Shown in pieces: positions 50,318 through 58,900 of a stretch of DNA of 64,000 bases. A model generated the notes under the pieces. The model did no database searches. It saw only the letters and a program-made list of their open reading frames with translations, and was not told the DNA's origin. Each line of letters begins with the position of its first letter. Position 1 is the first letter of the stretch. A program made the position numbers and the translations under genes. This stretch comes from Actinoallomurus soli. Lineage in GTDB: Bacteria; Actinomycetota; Actinomycetes; Streptosporangiales; Streptosporangiaceae. The stretch is taken from positions 1 through 64,000 of the forward strand of contig NZ_JAMXMV010000026.1 in assembly GCF_024055715.1 (NCBI RefSeq), read 5' to 3'.

Positions 50318-51535
50318 CGGCATCTTATGCAGCTCGAGATGCTTCAATGCACGGCCCCTCATTTCAACACGGTCGGCCATGCGGCTTGGTTCGGTCTTAA
50401 TCAACTCTAAAGTCGCTGGGTGGAGGCGTTCGCGGCCGGTCGCTGAAAGGTGAGCAGTTCCTTGCTCTGTCATACGTGAGGCCGGCTCGCAAGGCGGCCG
50501 TCTCATGCGATGACTACGCGCCACATAAGAGCACGATCGTCACATCGAAATCACATGCCATCTGTGCAACGCCGACCCTTAGGGGGGTGCCGACGCTTTG
50601 CCTCGGGGCGAGTGGCTGGATAGGGTGTCTTGTGTTGACACGCAAAACCCGCTGTCTTAATGTGATCTTGTAAGTGACGACTTCGCCGGGAAGAGTGTGG
50701 CTGCAGCCGTAAGCTCCAGGACGGACCTCGGCGTACGGGCAGGAAATCGATTCGCCATCGAGAACGGCAAGAGGAATCCTTGCATGCGCTATGAGATCCT
50801 AGGGCCCCTACGAATCGTGTCCGGAGGCAAAGAATTCGAGCTGCGATCACACAAAATGCAGGTCCTTCTGGCGACGTTACTGGTCCGTTACGACCAAGTG
50901 GTGCCGGCCGACCGACTTCGCAGTGAACTGTGGGGGCAGGATCCACCGCGGCGAGCGGACGCAAGCCTCTACGTATACATATCGCAGCTGCGAAAATTCA
51001 TCTCCAGTGTCGAGAAGGCGGAAAGTGAGATCCTCACAAAATCGCCTGGATACATGCTTGGCATAGGGGCGGCGGAGTTCGACTTCGAGAAGTTCCATGA
51101 CCTGCTGTCCAAGGGTCGCGAACTGTATGAGGAAGGGCACCCGCAGGAGGCGGCCGCCGTTCTGTCGGAGGCGATCGAGTTGCACCGCGGGCCGGTGCTG
51201 GGCGGGCTTCCGTGCGGCCCCACGGTCACCAACTTCGCGACGCTGGTGGAGGAGTTGCGACTTGAGTGCCTCGAGATACTCATAGAGGCGAATCTCGCCC
51301 TCGGCCGTCATCGGGAGATGGTAGGGCTGCTGTACTCACTGACCGCCGAGCACCCGCTGCGCGAAGTGTTCTACGAGCTTCTCATGACCGCACTGCACCG
51401 CTGCGGACGAAGCGCCGACGCCCTTCGCACCTATCACCACGCCCGGACCCTCATCGTGGAAGAACTCGGTGTGGATCCCGGCAGGCCACTGCGTGAGCTC
51501 CATCAGACCATCCTGACGGACGACGCGAAGGAGCG
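50318..51535. repeat. Segmental duplication, copy 2 (control region plus SARP gene)
   Basis: The counterpart of 42740-44058, in the same orientation 7.6 kb away. The control part is diverged, shortened near 50690-50730, and retains the -35/-10 pair. The last 401 bases (51135-51535) are identical to copy 1 except one base. Homology to the thioesterase gene continues in pieces to about 51756. The 619-base gap 50165-50783 before the SARP gene contains no other coding region. Confidence 0.9.
50635..50663 (+). promoter_or_regulatory. Promoter for SARP copy 2
   Basis: TTGACA (50635-50640), a 17-base spacer and TAATGT (50658-50663), at the position matching the promoter of copy 1. The hexamers are kept while the spacer has diverged, which supports function. 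Confidence 0.65.
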
Positions 51536-51662
51536 GCCCGGCGGGAGAGGGTTCAACGGACGACATGGCCGAGTCCCTTCGGGGCCGGGCGAGGCGCGCC
51601 ATGGAATCACTCGGGCACAGCACAGGCGCCACGGTGGCGTTCGTGGTGGCCCTCAGGTCTGA
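50784..51662 (+). CDS. SARP-family pathway activator, copy 2, with altered C-terminus
   Basis: A 292-residue near-duplicate of the SARP at 43307: same OmpR-type DNA-binding domain and activation domain, with twelve substitutions, mostly in residues 15-125 (for example RLLGELWG to RLRSELWG). After TDDAKER the sequence changes, and the last ~40 residues (GFNGRHGRVPSGPGEARHGI and on) are out-of-frame translation of decayed thioesterase DNA. ATG 50784 is in the conserved context; a longer reading from 50697 is not matched in copy 1. Both DNA-binding domains look functional, so two paralogous activators may act on the cluster. Confidence 0.9.
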   Translation: MRYEILGPLRIVSGGKEFELRSHKMQVLLATLLVRYDQVVPADRLRSELWGQDPPRRADASLYVYISQLRKFISSVEKAESEILTKSPGYMLGIGAAEFDFEKFHDLLSKGRELYEEGHPQEAAAVLSEAIELHRGPVLGGLPCGPTVTNFATLVEELRLECLEILIEANLALGRHREMVGLLYSLTAEHPLREVFYELLMTALHRCGRSADALRTYHHARTLIVEELGVDPGRPLRELHQTILTDDAKERPGGRGFNGRHGRVPSGPGEARHGITRAQHRRHGGVRGGPQV

Positions 51663-51756
51663 GCCCCCGGGTTCGAGCCAACAGGGCGTGCCGGGCCTTC
51701 ACCTATCCGCCTGCGGTCATTTCCTCTGGACGGCCGCGTTGCGAATACATCCCTAA
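51562..51756 (+). pseudogene. Decayed type II thioesterase fragment
   Basis: An open frame of about 63 residues reads MAESLRGRARRAMESLGHST then GATVAFVVALRSEPPGS and, near its end, CGHFLWTAAL. These match ALRGWPRRDMVLLGHSMGATVAFEVARRLE and GGHFFLDGW of the intact thioesterase at 44116. The N-terminal ~80 residues and the middle ~130 residues (with the catalytic Asp) are missing. The GHSMG elbow has become GHSTG. It follows SARP copy 2 in the same order as the intact pair, so it is a remnant of the duplication. Confidence 0.85.
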
Positions 51757-51883
51757 TCGAGAGACACCTCGCCGTTCAGTGGCTCCTCGTCACCTCATCT
51801 GGGTGATCGCTAAATGACTTAGCCTGGCTTTAGGCGGTGTTGCCAGCATAGAAGTGCGCATCTCGCCAGGAGGTTACTGTCAT

Positions 51884-53797
51884 ATGGCGTCACGTGAGGC
51901 GACGACCGGCCGGAACTCCGGGTCGGCAACCGACTTCTTCGGGCTCTTTCGCGCCGGGGACCTGGCTGTCCGCTACCCCGAGGTCCCGGCCCTGCTCGCG
52001 GGACTGGACGGCCTGGAGATGATACGCGCCGGGCAACTGCTCAGCCGGCTTGATCCTGCGGCGGTACTCAGCGCCCATCCGGGTACGAAGACCATCCGGG
52101 TCGCGATCACCGGCCATGGTGAAGTGGCGCAGTTGCAGCCGGCTCTTACGGCGGAGCTCGCGCGCCATGGACTGCTGGCCCGGTCGGTGGTGGCCCCGTT
52201 CGACAGCTACATCTTCGACTTGGCCGATCCGGCCAGTCGGCTTTACGCGGACAGGCCCGATATCACGATATGCCTGCTGGACGCGACGGTCGTCTTCGAC
52301 GAAGTTCCCGTGCCCTGGTGCCCTGAAGACGTGCGGCGGGTCTTCTCGGAAAAGCTGCGAACATTCGAGCAGATCGCAGCGACCTTCGCGATGAGTGGCC
52401 ACGGCACGCTCGTGCTGAACACGATGCCCCTTCCCTATCAGTCTGCCGCCCAACTCGTCGACTACCGGTCGCGTGCCGCGCTTGGCGTGTTGTGGAGAGA
52501 AGGCAACGCCGAGCTGCTGAGGCTCATGGAATCCAACCCTGCGCTCGTCGTGTTGGACCTAGAGCCGATGGCGGAGGATGTGCGCCTTACCGATCAGCGC
52601 CTCAGGGTATATGCGAGTGCACCTTTCACCACCGAGCTGACGGCCAATTACGCCCGGGAGATCGGCCATTTGGCCAGTGGGCTGGCCGGCCAGGGGCGGA
52701 AGTGCCTCGTGCTGGACCTGGACGGCACGATATGGGATGGCGTGCTCGGAGAAGACGGCGTCGATGGCATCGCGATTTCCGACAGCTACCGTGGGCAGGC
52801 CTTTCAGACGTTCCAGCAGATCATCAAGCAGCTCGGCGCGCGAGGCGTCCTGCTGGCCGTGGTGAGCAAGAACGAGGCGTCCGTGGTTCGCGAGGCCCTG
52901 CGGGACCGGCCGGACATGACGCTGCGCGAGGAGGACTTCGTCCGCATCGTCGCCAACTGGCGTCCGAAGCATGAGAATCTCGCTGAGATCGCCCAGGCCC
53001 TGAACCTGGGTCTGGACAGCTTCGTGTTCGTGGATGACAGCCCGTACGAGTGCGGGCTGGTGCGCCGAGAACTGCCGGCGGTCGCCGTCATCTGCGTCGA
53101 TGGCGACCCTGCGCTGCACGCGGGGCGGCTGCTGCGGGACGGATGGTTCAGTACCCGCGATTCCACCGACGAAGACCGTGGCCGGACCGCGAGATACCGT
53201 GACGAGCTGGTGCGGAAGGACTTCCTGGATAGCTTTGAGTCCATCGAGGACTATCTGCGAGAACTCCAGATCGTCGTGCGCGTGCGTTCCGCCGAATCCG
53301 GCGATGTGCCGCGGCTGTCGCAGCTCACGCTGCGCACCAACCAGTTCAATCTCACCACGCGGCGCATGCAGCAGTCGGAGGTGAGCGCTCTGCTTCAAGA
53401 CCCCGGCTGGATGGTGCTGGCCATCAACGCGAGCGACCGATTCGGCGACAAAGGCCTTGTGGGCGCCATCTTCGCTCGCCGCCAAGCGGATGTGATCTAC
53501 ATCGATAACTTCGTGTTGAGCTGCCGTGTCTTTTCACGCGGGATCGAGCAGGGCTGCCTGGCCGCGCTTCTCGACCATGCGATCGCCAGCGGCGTGACCG
53601 CGGTTTTCGGCGAGTACCGGCCAACGGCGAAGAACGGCATCGTCGGCGATCTGTATCCGCGATACGGGTTCCGGCCCGTGCCGGCCGCGACCATCGGCGA
53701 CAAGACCGCCAGGTTCCGGCATGACCTCCGCGAGCCGCTCGAACGGCCTGTGCACCTGCAGATGGAAGAAGACTTTTCAGGAGGCCTCTCGTCGTGA
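51884..53797 (+). CDS. FkbH-like HAD protein, glyceryl-ACP synthase
   Basis: A 637-residue protein. An N-terminal SGNH-like domain is followed by the HAD-IIIC domain with nucleophile Asp278 and Asp280 in LDLDGTIWDGVLGEDG, AVVSKNEASVVREAL and SFVFVDDSPYEC. The C-terminal GNAT-like region includes LTLRTNQFNLTTRRMQ. FkbH proteins dephosphorylate 1,3-bisphosphoglycerate and load D-glyceryl onto a carrier protein. ATG 51884 has AGGAGG upstream. A free-standing ACP gene overlaps its 3' end. Without the dehydrogenase and methyltransferase genes of methoxymalonyl-ACP pathways, and with KAS III and E2-type genes adjacent, tetronate formation is the best fit. Confidence 0.93.
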   Translation: MASREATTGRNSGSATDFFGLFRAGDLAVRYPEVPALLAGLDGLEMIRAGQLLSRLDPAAVLSAHPGTKTIRVAITGHGEVAQLQPALTAELARHGLLARSVVAPFDSYIFDLADPASRLYADRPDITICLLDATVVFDEVPVPWCPEDVRRVFSEKLRTFEQIAATFAMSGHGTLVLNTMPLPYQSAAQLVDYRSRAALGVLWREGNAELLRLMESNPALVVLDLEPMAEDVRLTDQRLRVYASAPFTTELTANYAREIGHLASGLAGQGRKCLVLDLDGTIWDGVLGEDGVDGIAISDSYRGQAFQTFQQIIKQLGARGVLLAVVSKNEASVVREALRDRPDMTLREEDFVRIVANWRPKHENLAEIAQALNLGLDSFVFVDDSPYECGLVRRELPAVAVICVDGDPALHAGRLLRDGWFSTRDSTDEDRGRTARYRDELVRKDFLDSFESIEDYLRELQIVVRVRSAESGDVPRLSQLTLRTNQFNLTTRRMQQSEVSALLQDPGWMVLAINASDRFGDKGLVGAIFARRQADVIYIDNFVLSCRVFSRGIEQGCLAALLDHAIASGVTAVFGEYRPTAKNGIVGDLYPRYGFRPVPAATIGDKTARFRHDLREPLERPVHLQMEEDFSGGLSS

Positions 53798-54021
53798 ATA
53801 GCCTCGAGGAGCTGATCACGCTCATCCAAGACGAGCTCGGAATCGCTGTGACGGCCGACGACGCCGGCCGCAGCCTCGATGAGATCCCAGGATGGGACTC
53901 GGTCCATCTGTTGTGGCTGGTCACCGTTGTCGAGCGGCGCACGGGGCGGCCGGCGTCGCTTCCCGACCTGCTGGAGGCGCGTGACATCGAGGGCCTGTAC
54001 ACCGTCCTGGAGGGAGCGTGA
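53794..54021 (+). CDS. Stand-alone acyl carrier protein for the glyceryl unit
   Basis: A 75-residue ACP. The phosphopantetheine site is Ser36 in IPGWDSVHLLWLV. It starts at GTG 53794 overlapping the FkbH stop and ends overlapping the acyltransferase start, so the three genes are translationally coupled. By analogy to AbyA3/Agg3/RkE-type carriers it would hold the glyceryl thioester used in tetronate ring formation. Confidence 0.93.
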   Translation: MNSLEELITLIQDELGIAVTADDAGRSLDEIPGWDSVHLLWLVTVVERRTGRPASLPDLLEARDIEGLYTVLEGA

Positions 54022-54773
54022 GGTACCCGGCCATGGCGGCCGAACGCCGCCATACCTTGTATTTCCTGGGCGAGACCCGGGCGTTCTCGCCCGTCTTCCT
54101 TGATTCCGAGATTGACATGACGGCCGTCCTCGGCCATCGGGCAGCGGAACGGGACGCGGGGCGTTCGCTGTCGGTCGTGTCGTACGTGGTCCATGCGGTA
54201 AGTCACGCCATGGCCCGCCACCCCGAGGCCAACGCGGCCGTCCGCGGGCGTCTCCGGCCACGCCTGGCGAAGTATGCCGACGTGAACGCCAAGGTGACAT
54301 TCGACAAGAACATGAACGGGCACCGCGTTGTCCTCTCAGCCGTCCTGCGTGGTGCCCAGAGCGCGACTCTTGATGAGATACAGGCGTGGCTTGAGGTACA
54401 TCGTGAGAGCGATCCGATGTCGGCCCCTGAATTCGCGGGAGTGCGCCTGCTCCACCGGCTGCCGGCCTGGCTTGGCCGGCCGGCCTTCCAGATACGGTCG
54501 CGGTCGCTCGCCCAGCGCCCGACGCTGTTCGGCACCGTCGCCGTGACGTCACTCGGCCACCGGCCGGTCGACGGCTTTCATTCCGTCGGCGGGACGACCG
54601 TCACCTTCGGCGTGGGGCGCATAGCGGATCGGCCGGTCGTGCGCGAGCAGCAGGTGACCGCCGTCCCGGTCATGCGGCTGAGCATGGCGTTCGACCATCG
54701 GGTGATCGACGGGGCGGAGGCGGCCGATGTGCTGGCCGACGTGAAAGCCGGCCTGGAGGGCTTCGCCGAGTGA
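54018..54773 (+). CDS. E2-type acyltransferase (tetronate O-acyltransferase)
   Basis: A 251-residue protein consisting of only the catalytic domain of 2-oxoacid dehydrogenase acyltransferases (E2). The motif is SMAFDHRVIDGAEAADVL (HRxxDG). There is no lipoyl or subunit-binding domain. Homologous enzymes in agglomerin and abyssomicin pathways (Agg4, AbyA4) acetylate the hydroxymethyl group of the tetronate so that it can be eliminated. The start overlaps the ACP stop. It ends 17 bases from the convergent KAS III gene. The function is inferred from the gene set. Confidence 0.87.
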   Translation: MRYPAMAAERRHTLYFLGETRAFSPVFLDSEIDMTAVLGHRAAERDAGRSLSVVSYVVHAVSHAMARHPEANAAVRGRLRPRLAKYADVNAKVTFDKNMNGHRVVLSAVLRGAQSATLDEIQAWLEVHRESDPMSAPEFAGVRLLHRLPAWLGRPAFQIRSRSLAQRPTLFGTVAVTSLGHRPVDGFHSVGGTTVTFGVGRIADRPVVREQQVTAVPVMRLSMAFDHRVIDGAEAADVLADVKAGLEGFAE

Positions 54774-54790
54774 GTGTCCGTTCAGCGAGA

Positions 54791-55825
54791 TCAGATCCGC
54801 TCGAACGCGAAGCCGGCTTTTATCCACTTGCTGGACTCCACGGCGAGACCCAGGGCGCGGTCGCCCGGTGCCATCTCGGTAAGCGCGTGCTCGACCTGGA
54901 TGAACGGAAGGGCGTTTCCCGTGTTACCGGTATCGACCACGCAAGAGATCTCCTCTGCTCCCGGGACACCGAGGCCATCGACGATTGCAGGGGTCATTCT
55001 GCCGGACAGCTGGGGTGGCAAGATGAAGTCGAAATCGGACTTCTCCCATTTCAGGTCCTCGAGCAGCTCCCGCATGATCTCGGCGGTCATGACCGGCACC
55101 GATTCCTCGATGGCCTTGTATTCCTCGGCCGCTGGCGGACGTCCGGAGTGGCGGTCGGCCAGCCCGTACCATTCCAGCGTCTGGCCTGGTTCCCGGCCGA
55201 GGCCGGTCAGCCGGGTGAACACACGGTGCAGGACGGCGCGGCCGCCTGCCCGACCACCGGACCGCAGCACCAACGCACCGGCTCCGTCGCCGAAGAGGAG
55301 GAGGTTCACCAGCTGGGGCGGCGGCATGCTGGAGATGCTCATGGCGGGGTCGAAGTGCTTGGCCGTCGTGTCCCCGCCGATCACCAGCGCGGTCTGGTAT
55401 CGCCCGGTCAGTATCAGGTGGTATGCGACATCGAGCGCTTGTACGGCCCCTGAGCACCCGGACTGCAGCTGGTATGTCGGCACGTCGTTGATTCCGAGCC
55501 GCTCTGCGACCATGTTGACCGTCGCGGGCATGAGCATGTCCGGGGTCGCGGTCCCCATGACCATGAAGTCGACCTCTGCCGGTGCGATCCCGGCGGCCGT
55601 GAGGGCCACGCTCGCGGCGTCGGCCGCCAAGTCGGTCAGAGATGCCTGCTGCTCGCCGGTATCAAGGTCGCGTGCGAGATGCCGGGTGCGCGTGCCGATG
55701 AAGTGGTCGACCCACTGCTCCCAGACCTTGTCCATCTTGAAGTGCCGTGCCAGCCGAGCGTTGTCCACCGGCTTTCCAGGCAGCGCACTTCCGGCCGACA
55801 ATATGCGGACCTCTGGTTCTTCCAT
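54791..55825 (-). CDS. KAS III-like ketosynthase for tetronate ring formation
   Basis: A 344-residue FabH-fold condensing enzyme. The nucleophile Cys124 is in YQLQSGCSGAVQALDVA, and LLLFGDGAGALVLR is the typical glycine-rich stretch. The Asn is in VDTGNTGNALPF (about residue 301). At the usual IPHQAN position the sequence is ILPPQLSG (about residue 270), so the catalytic His is replaced by Pro. Known relatives (AbyA1, Agg1, RkD) join glyceryl-ACP to the polyketide and close the tetronate ring. It lies downstream of the PKS on the same strand with a 78-base gap. A role as the fatty-acid FabH is unlikely given the context. Confidence 0.88.
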   Translation of the reverse strand: MEEPEVRILSAGSALPGKPVDNARLARHFKMDKVWEQWVDHFIGTRTRHLARDLDTGEQQASLTDLAADAASVALTAAGIAPAEVDFMVMGTATPDMLMPATVNMVAERLGINDVPTYQLQSGCSGAVQALDVAYHLILTGRYQTALVIGGDTTAKHFDPAMSISSMPPPQLVNLLLFGDGAGALVLRSGGRAGGRAVLHRVFTRLTGLGREPGQTLEWYGLADRHSGRPPAAEEYKAIEESVPVMTAEIMRELLEDLKWEKSDFDFILPPQLSGRMTPAIVDGLGVPGAEEISCVVDTGNTGNALPFIQVEHALTEMAPGDRALGLAVESSKWIKAGFAFERI

Positions 55826-55903
55826 GTATTTTATTATTCGATTCCCCTCTAAAAGGGGCCTTGGGTGCGCCTGTTGGATCGGCCTGGCCTCGCCTGCGGC
55901 TCA

Positions 55904-58900
55904 TCAGCTGCCCAGTTCCTTGTCCAGCGCGTCGAAGAGCTCATCGTCGGTCGCCGTATCGAGGTCGGCCGAGTCGCCTCCCGAGGGCGCGTACCGCTGC
56001 AGAAGCGTGCGCAAGCCGGCGATCAGCGGCCCGCGTTCATCGGGCGAGGCCGCCGCCACGATGGCCGTCTCCAGCGTTCGCAGGACCTTGGCAGGCGCCT
56101 CTGCCAGGGGCACGGTGGCGGCCGCGTCGCCGCTCAGCCTGGACTGCAGGCACTCCGTCAGGAGCGCGGCGGTCGGATAGTCGAATACCAGGGTGTTCGG
56201 CAGCTCCATGCCCGTTGCGGCTGCCAGCCTGTTGCGCAACTCCAGGGCCGTCAGCGAGTCGAAGCCGAGGTCGAGCAGCCCCCTGTCGGGGGCGATGGCC
56301 GCCGGTTCCGGGTGATCGAGCACGAGGGCTATCTGCTCCTGGACGAAGCCCAAGATCGCCGCGCCCCGCTCTTCGCGGGGCCGTTCCGCCAGGGCGCGCG
56401 CGAAGCGCGCCGGGTGGTCATGTCGCCGTGCGGCGGGCTGCTTCGTGGCCACGAGGCCCCGGTAGACCGCGGGCAGGTCCTTCAGCCGGCCGAGCGCGGT
56501 GGTGTCGAGGACGGCCGGCACGAGGAGGGACCGGTCGGGCACGGTGAGGGCGGCGTCGAACAGTTCGAGCGCCCGCTGGGCCGGCATCGGCGCGACTCCC
56601 CGGCGGGCGATCCGCCGCCGCTGTGTCTCGTCGAGCGCTGCCGCCATACCCTCGGCGCCGTCCCACATGCCCCATGCGAGCGACAGCCCGGCCTGCCCGC
56701 GGGCCCGGCGACGGGCGGCGATGGCGTCGAGGAAACCATTCGCCGCGGCGTAGTTCGACTGACCCGGGTTGCCCGCGACGCCGGCGATTGAGGAAAGCAG
56801 CACGAAGGCCGTGATGGGCAGGTCCGAGGTGAGTTCGCTCAGGTGCCAGGCGCCGTCTACCTTCGGCCTGAGCACCGTGTCGAATTCCGCTGCCGTGAGG
56901 TCGGCCAGCAGGCCATCGGCCACCGCGCCGGCGGCGTGGACGATGGCCCGGAGGGGCCGCTCTGCGGGAATGCCGGCGAGCAGTCCGGCGATGGCGGCCC
57001 GGTCGCCGACGTCGCAGGCGACGACTTGTGCCTGCGCACCGTCACGCGCCAGGTCCGCCAGCAGTTCGCTGACGGCCGGCCTGGTCATGCCGCCTCGGGA
57101 TGCCAGCAGCAAGTGGCGGACGCCATGCGCGGCGGCGAGGTGCCGGGCGATCTGCCCGCCTACCATCCCGCTGGCCCCGGTGATGAGGACGGTGCCCTCA
57201 GGGCCGAACGCGGCCGGCGGTTCCGCGGGCCCGACAGGGCCGGTGACCGGGACCAGCCGCGGCACCCGGCACTGCCCGGCTCGGACCGCTACTTGCGGAT
57301 CGTCGCCGGCCAGCGCCCGGGCCAGGGCATCGGCAGACGAGCCGCCGTCGACATCTATCACCTGAAGGCGCCCTGGATGCTCGCCTTGGGCGGCTCGTAC
57401 CAGGCCCCAGACGGCTGCGTGGGCGAGATCGGGCACGTCTTCGTCCCCTGCGGCGATGGCGCCCCGGGTGATCAGGGCCAGCCGGGCCGTGCTGAGCTCG
57501 GCTGCCGCCAGCCACTCCCGGATGACGGACGCGGCCCGCTCGGTGGCCAGGCGAACCGCAGTGGGAAGATCCCGCTCGGAGCCTTCCCCATCCGCGTCGC
57601 CGTCATGGCCTGGCCCGTACACCGGCACCGCCACCGTGCCCGGGACCGGGGTCCCCTCCGACAGCGCCGCGCGCAGGGCGGCCAGGCTCGCATGGCGAGG
57701 CGCCTCCAGACCGAGTCCGGTGTCGCCGAGGACGGCCAGCGTGGGGGGCGCGGTCGTGGTGCCGGCGGCCGGCATCCAGTCCACGCCGAACAGGTCGCCG
57801 GCCGCGCCCGTGCTTGCGGGCCTGCCGATCGGGGTCGGCCGGGTCACCAGGGAGCCGACCGTCAGGACCGGAGTGCCGTTTCCGTCGGTGGCGGTGAGCG
57901 CGATTCCGGACCCCGTCCGGGTGAGCCGTACGCGGAGCGCTCCGGCGCTGGTGGTCCGCAGGCGGACACCGGACCAGGAGAACGGGACCTCGGCCGAGCC
58001 GGTGAGTTCAGCCGCTCGAGAGGCCCCGGGCAGGACCGCGTCGACGAGCATGGCATGCAGGGCGGCATCGAGCAGAGCCGGATGCACCATGAAGCCAGTG
58101 CCGTCCACGTCGTCGGCCAGGGCCACCTCGGCGTACAGGTCACTGCCGTCTCGCCACATCGCCCGTAGGCCCTGGAACGCCGGCCCGTACTCATGGCCCT
58201 GCTCGGACATGCGCTCGTACGCCTCGGCCACGTCTACCGGCTGGGCGCCCGGCTGCGGCCATGGCGCGGCAGGCTCGGACGGTTCCGGCGGTCCGGAGCC
58301 GAGCACGCCGACGGCATTGCGCGTCCAGGCCGACTCGCGTTCGGTTCCGGAGTCACGTGAGAACACGCTCAACCGCCGCCGCCCGGCTTCGTCGGGCTCA
58401 TCCAGCGTGACCTGGATCGTGACGGACCCCTGGTCGGGCAGCATGACCGGTGCTTCCAGGGTCAATTCCTCGATCGTGTCGCATGCGGCCTTGGCCCCGA
58501 CGCTGGCCGCCAGCTCCAGGATCGCGGTGCCGGGCAGGACCACCGCGCCGCCTACTGCGTGATCGGCGACCCACGGGTGGGTGCGCGTCGAGACCTGTCC
58601 CGCGTACGCCAAGGTAGCCGTGCCCGCTAGGGTGACATCCGCTCCGAGCAATGGATGATCCGCGGGCGCGAGGCCGATCGCGGCCAGGTCTCCGTGGTCG
58701 GGGGCTCCAGTGAGCCAGTGCCGGCGGCGCTGGAAGGCATAGGTGGGCAGGTCGGCCCGGCGCGCGCCCGCGTCGGTGAAGAAGCGTGACCAGTCGGCCT
58801 GGACCCCGCGGACGTGGGCCCGGGCCAGGCCGGTGACGATTTCGCGGGCCTCGGGGCGGCCCCGTCGCATGAGGGGGATGAACTCGGCCCGTCCCGCGGT

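Noticed and set aside
50697-50783. A 29-residue N-terminal extension of SARP copy 2
   Set aside because: Copy 1 has no matching extension, and the ATG context at 50784 is conserved between copies.
51884-53797. FkbH as part of a methoxymalonyl-ACP extender pathway
   Set aside because: The acyl-CoA dehydrogenase, 3-hydroxyacyl dehydrogenase and O-methyltransferase genes of that pathway are absent here; still possible if they lie outside the window.
54791-55825. Housekeeping FabH of fatty-acid synthesis
   Set aside because: The catalytic His is missing and the gene lies between tetronate-type genes and a PKS, with no fab genes nearby.
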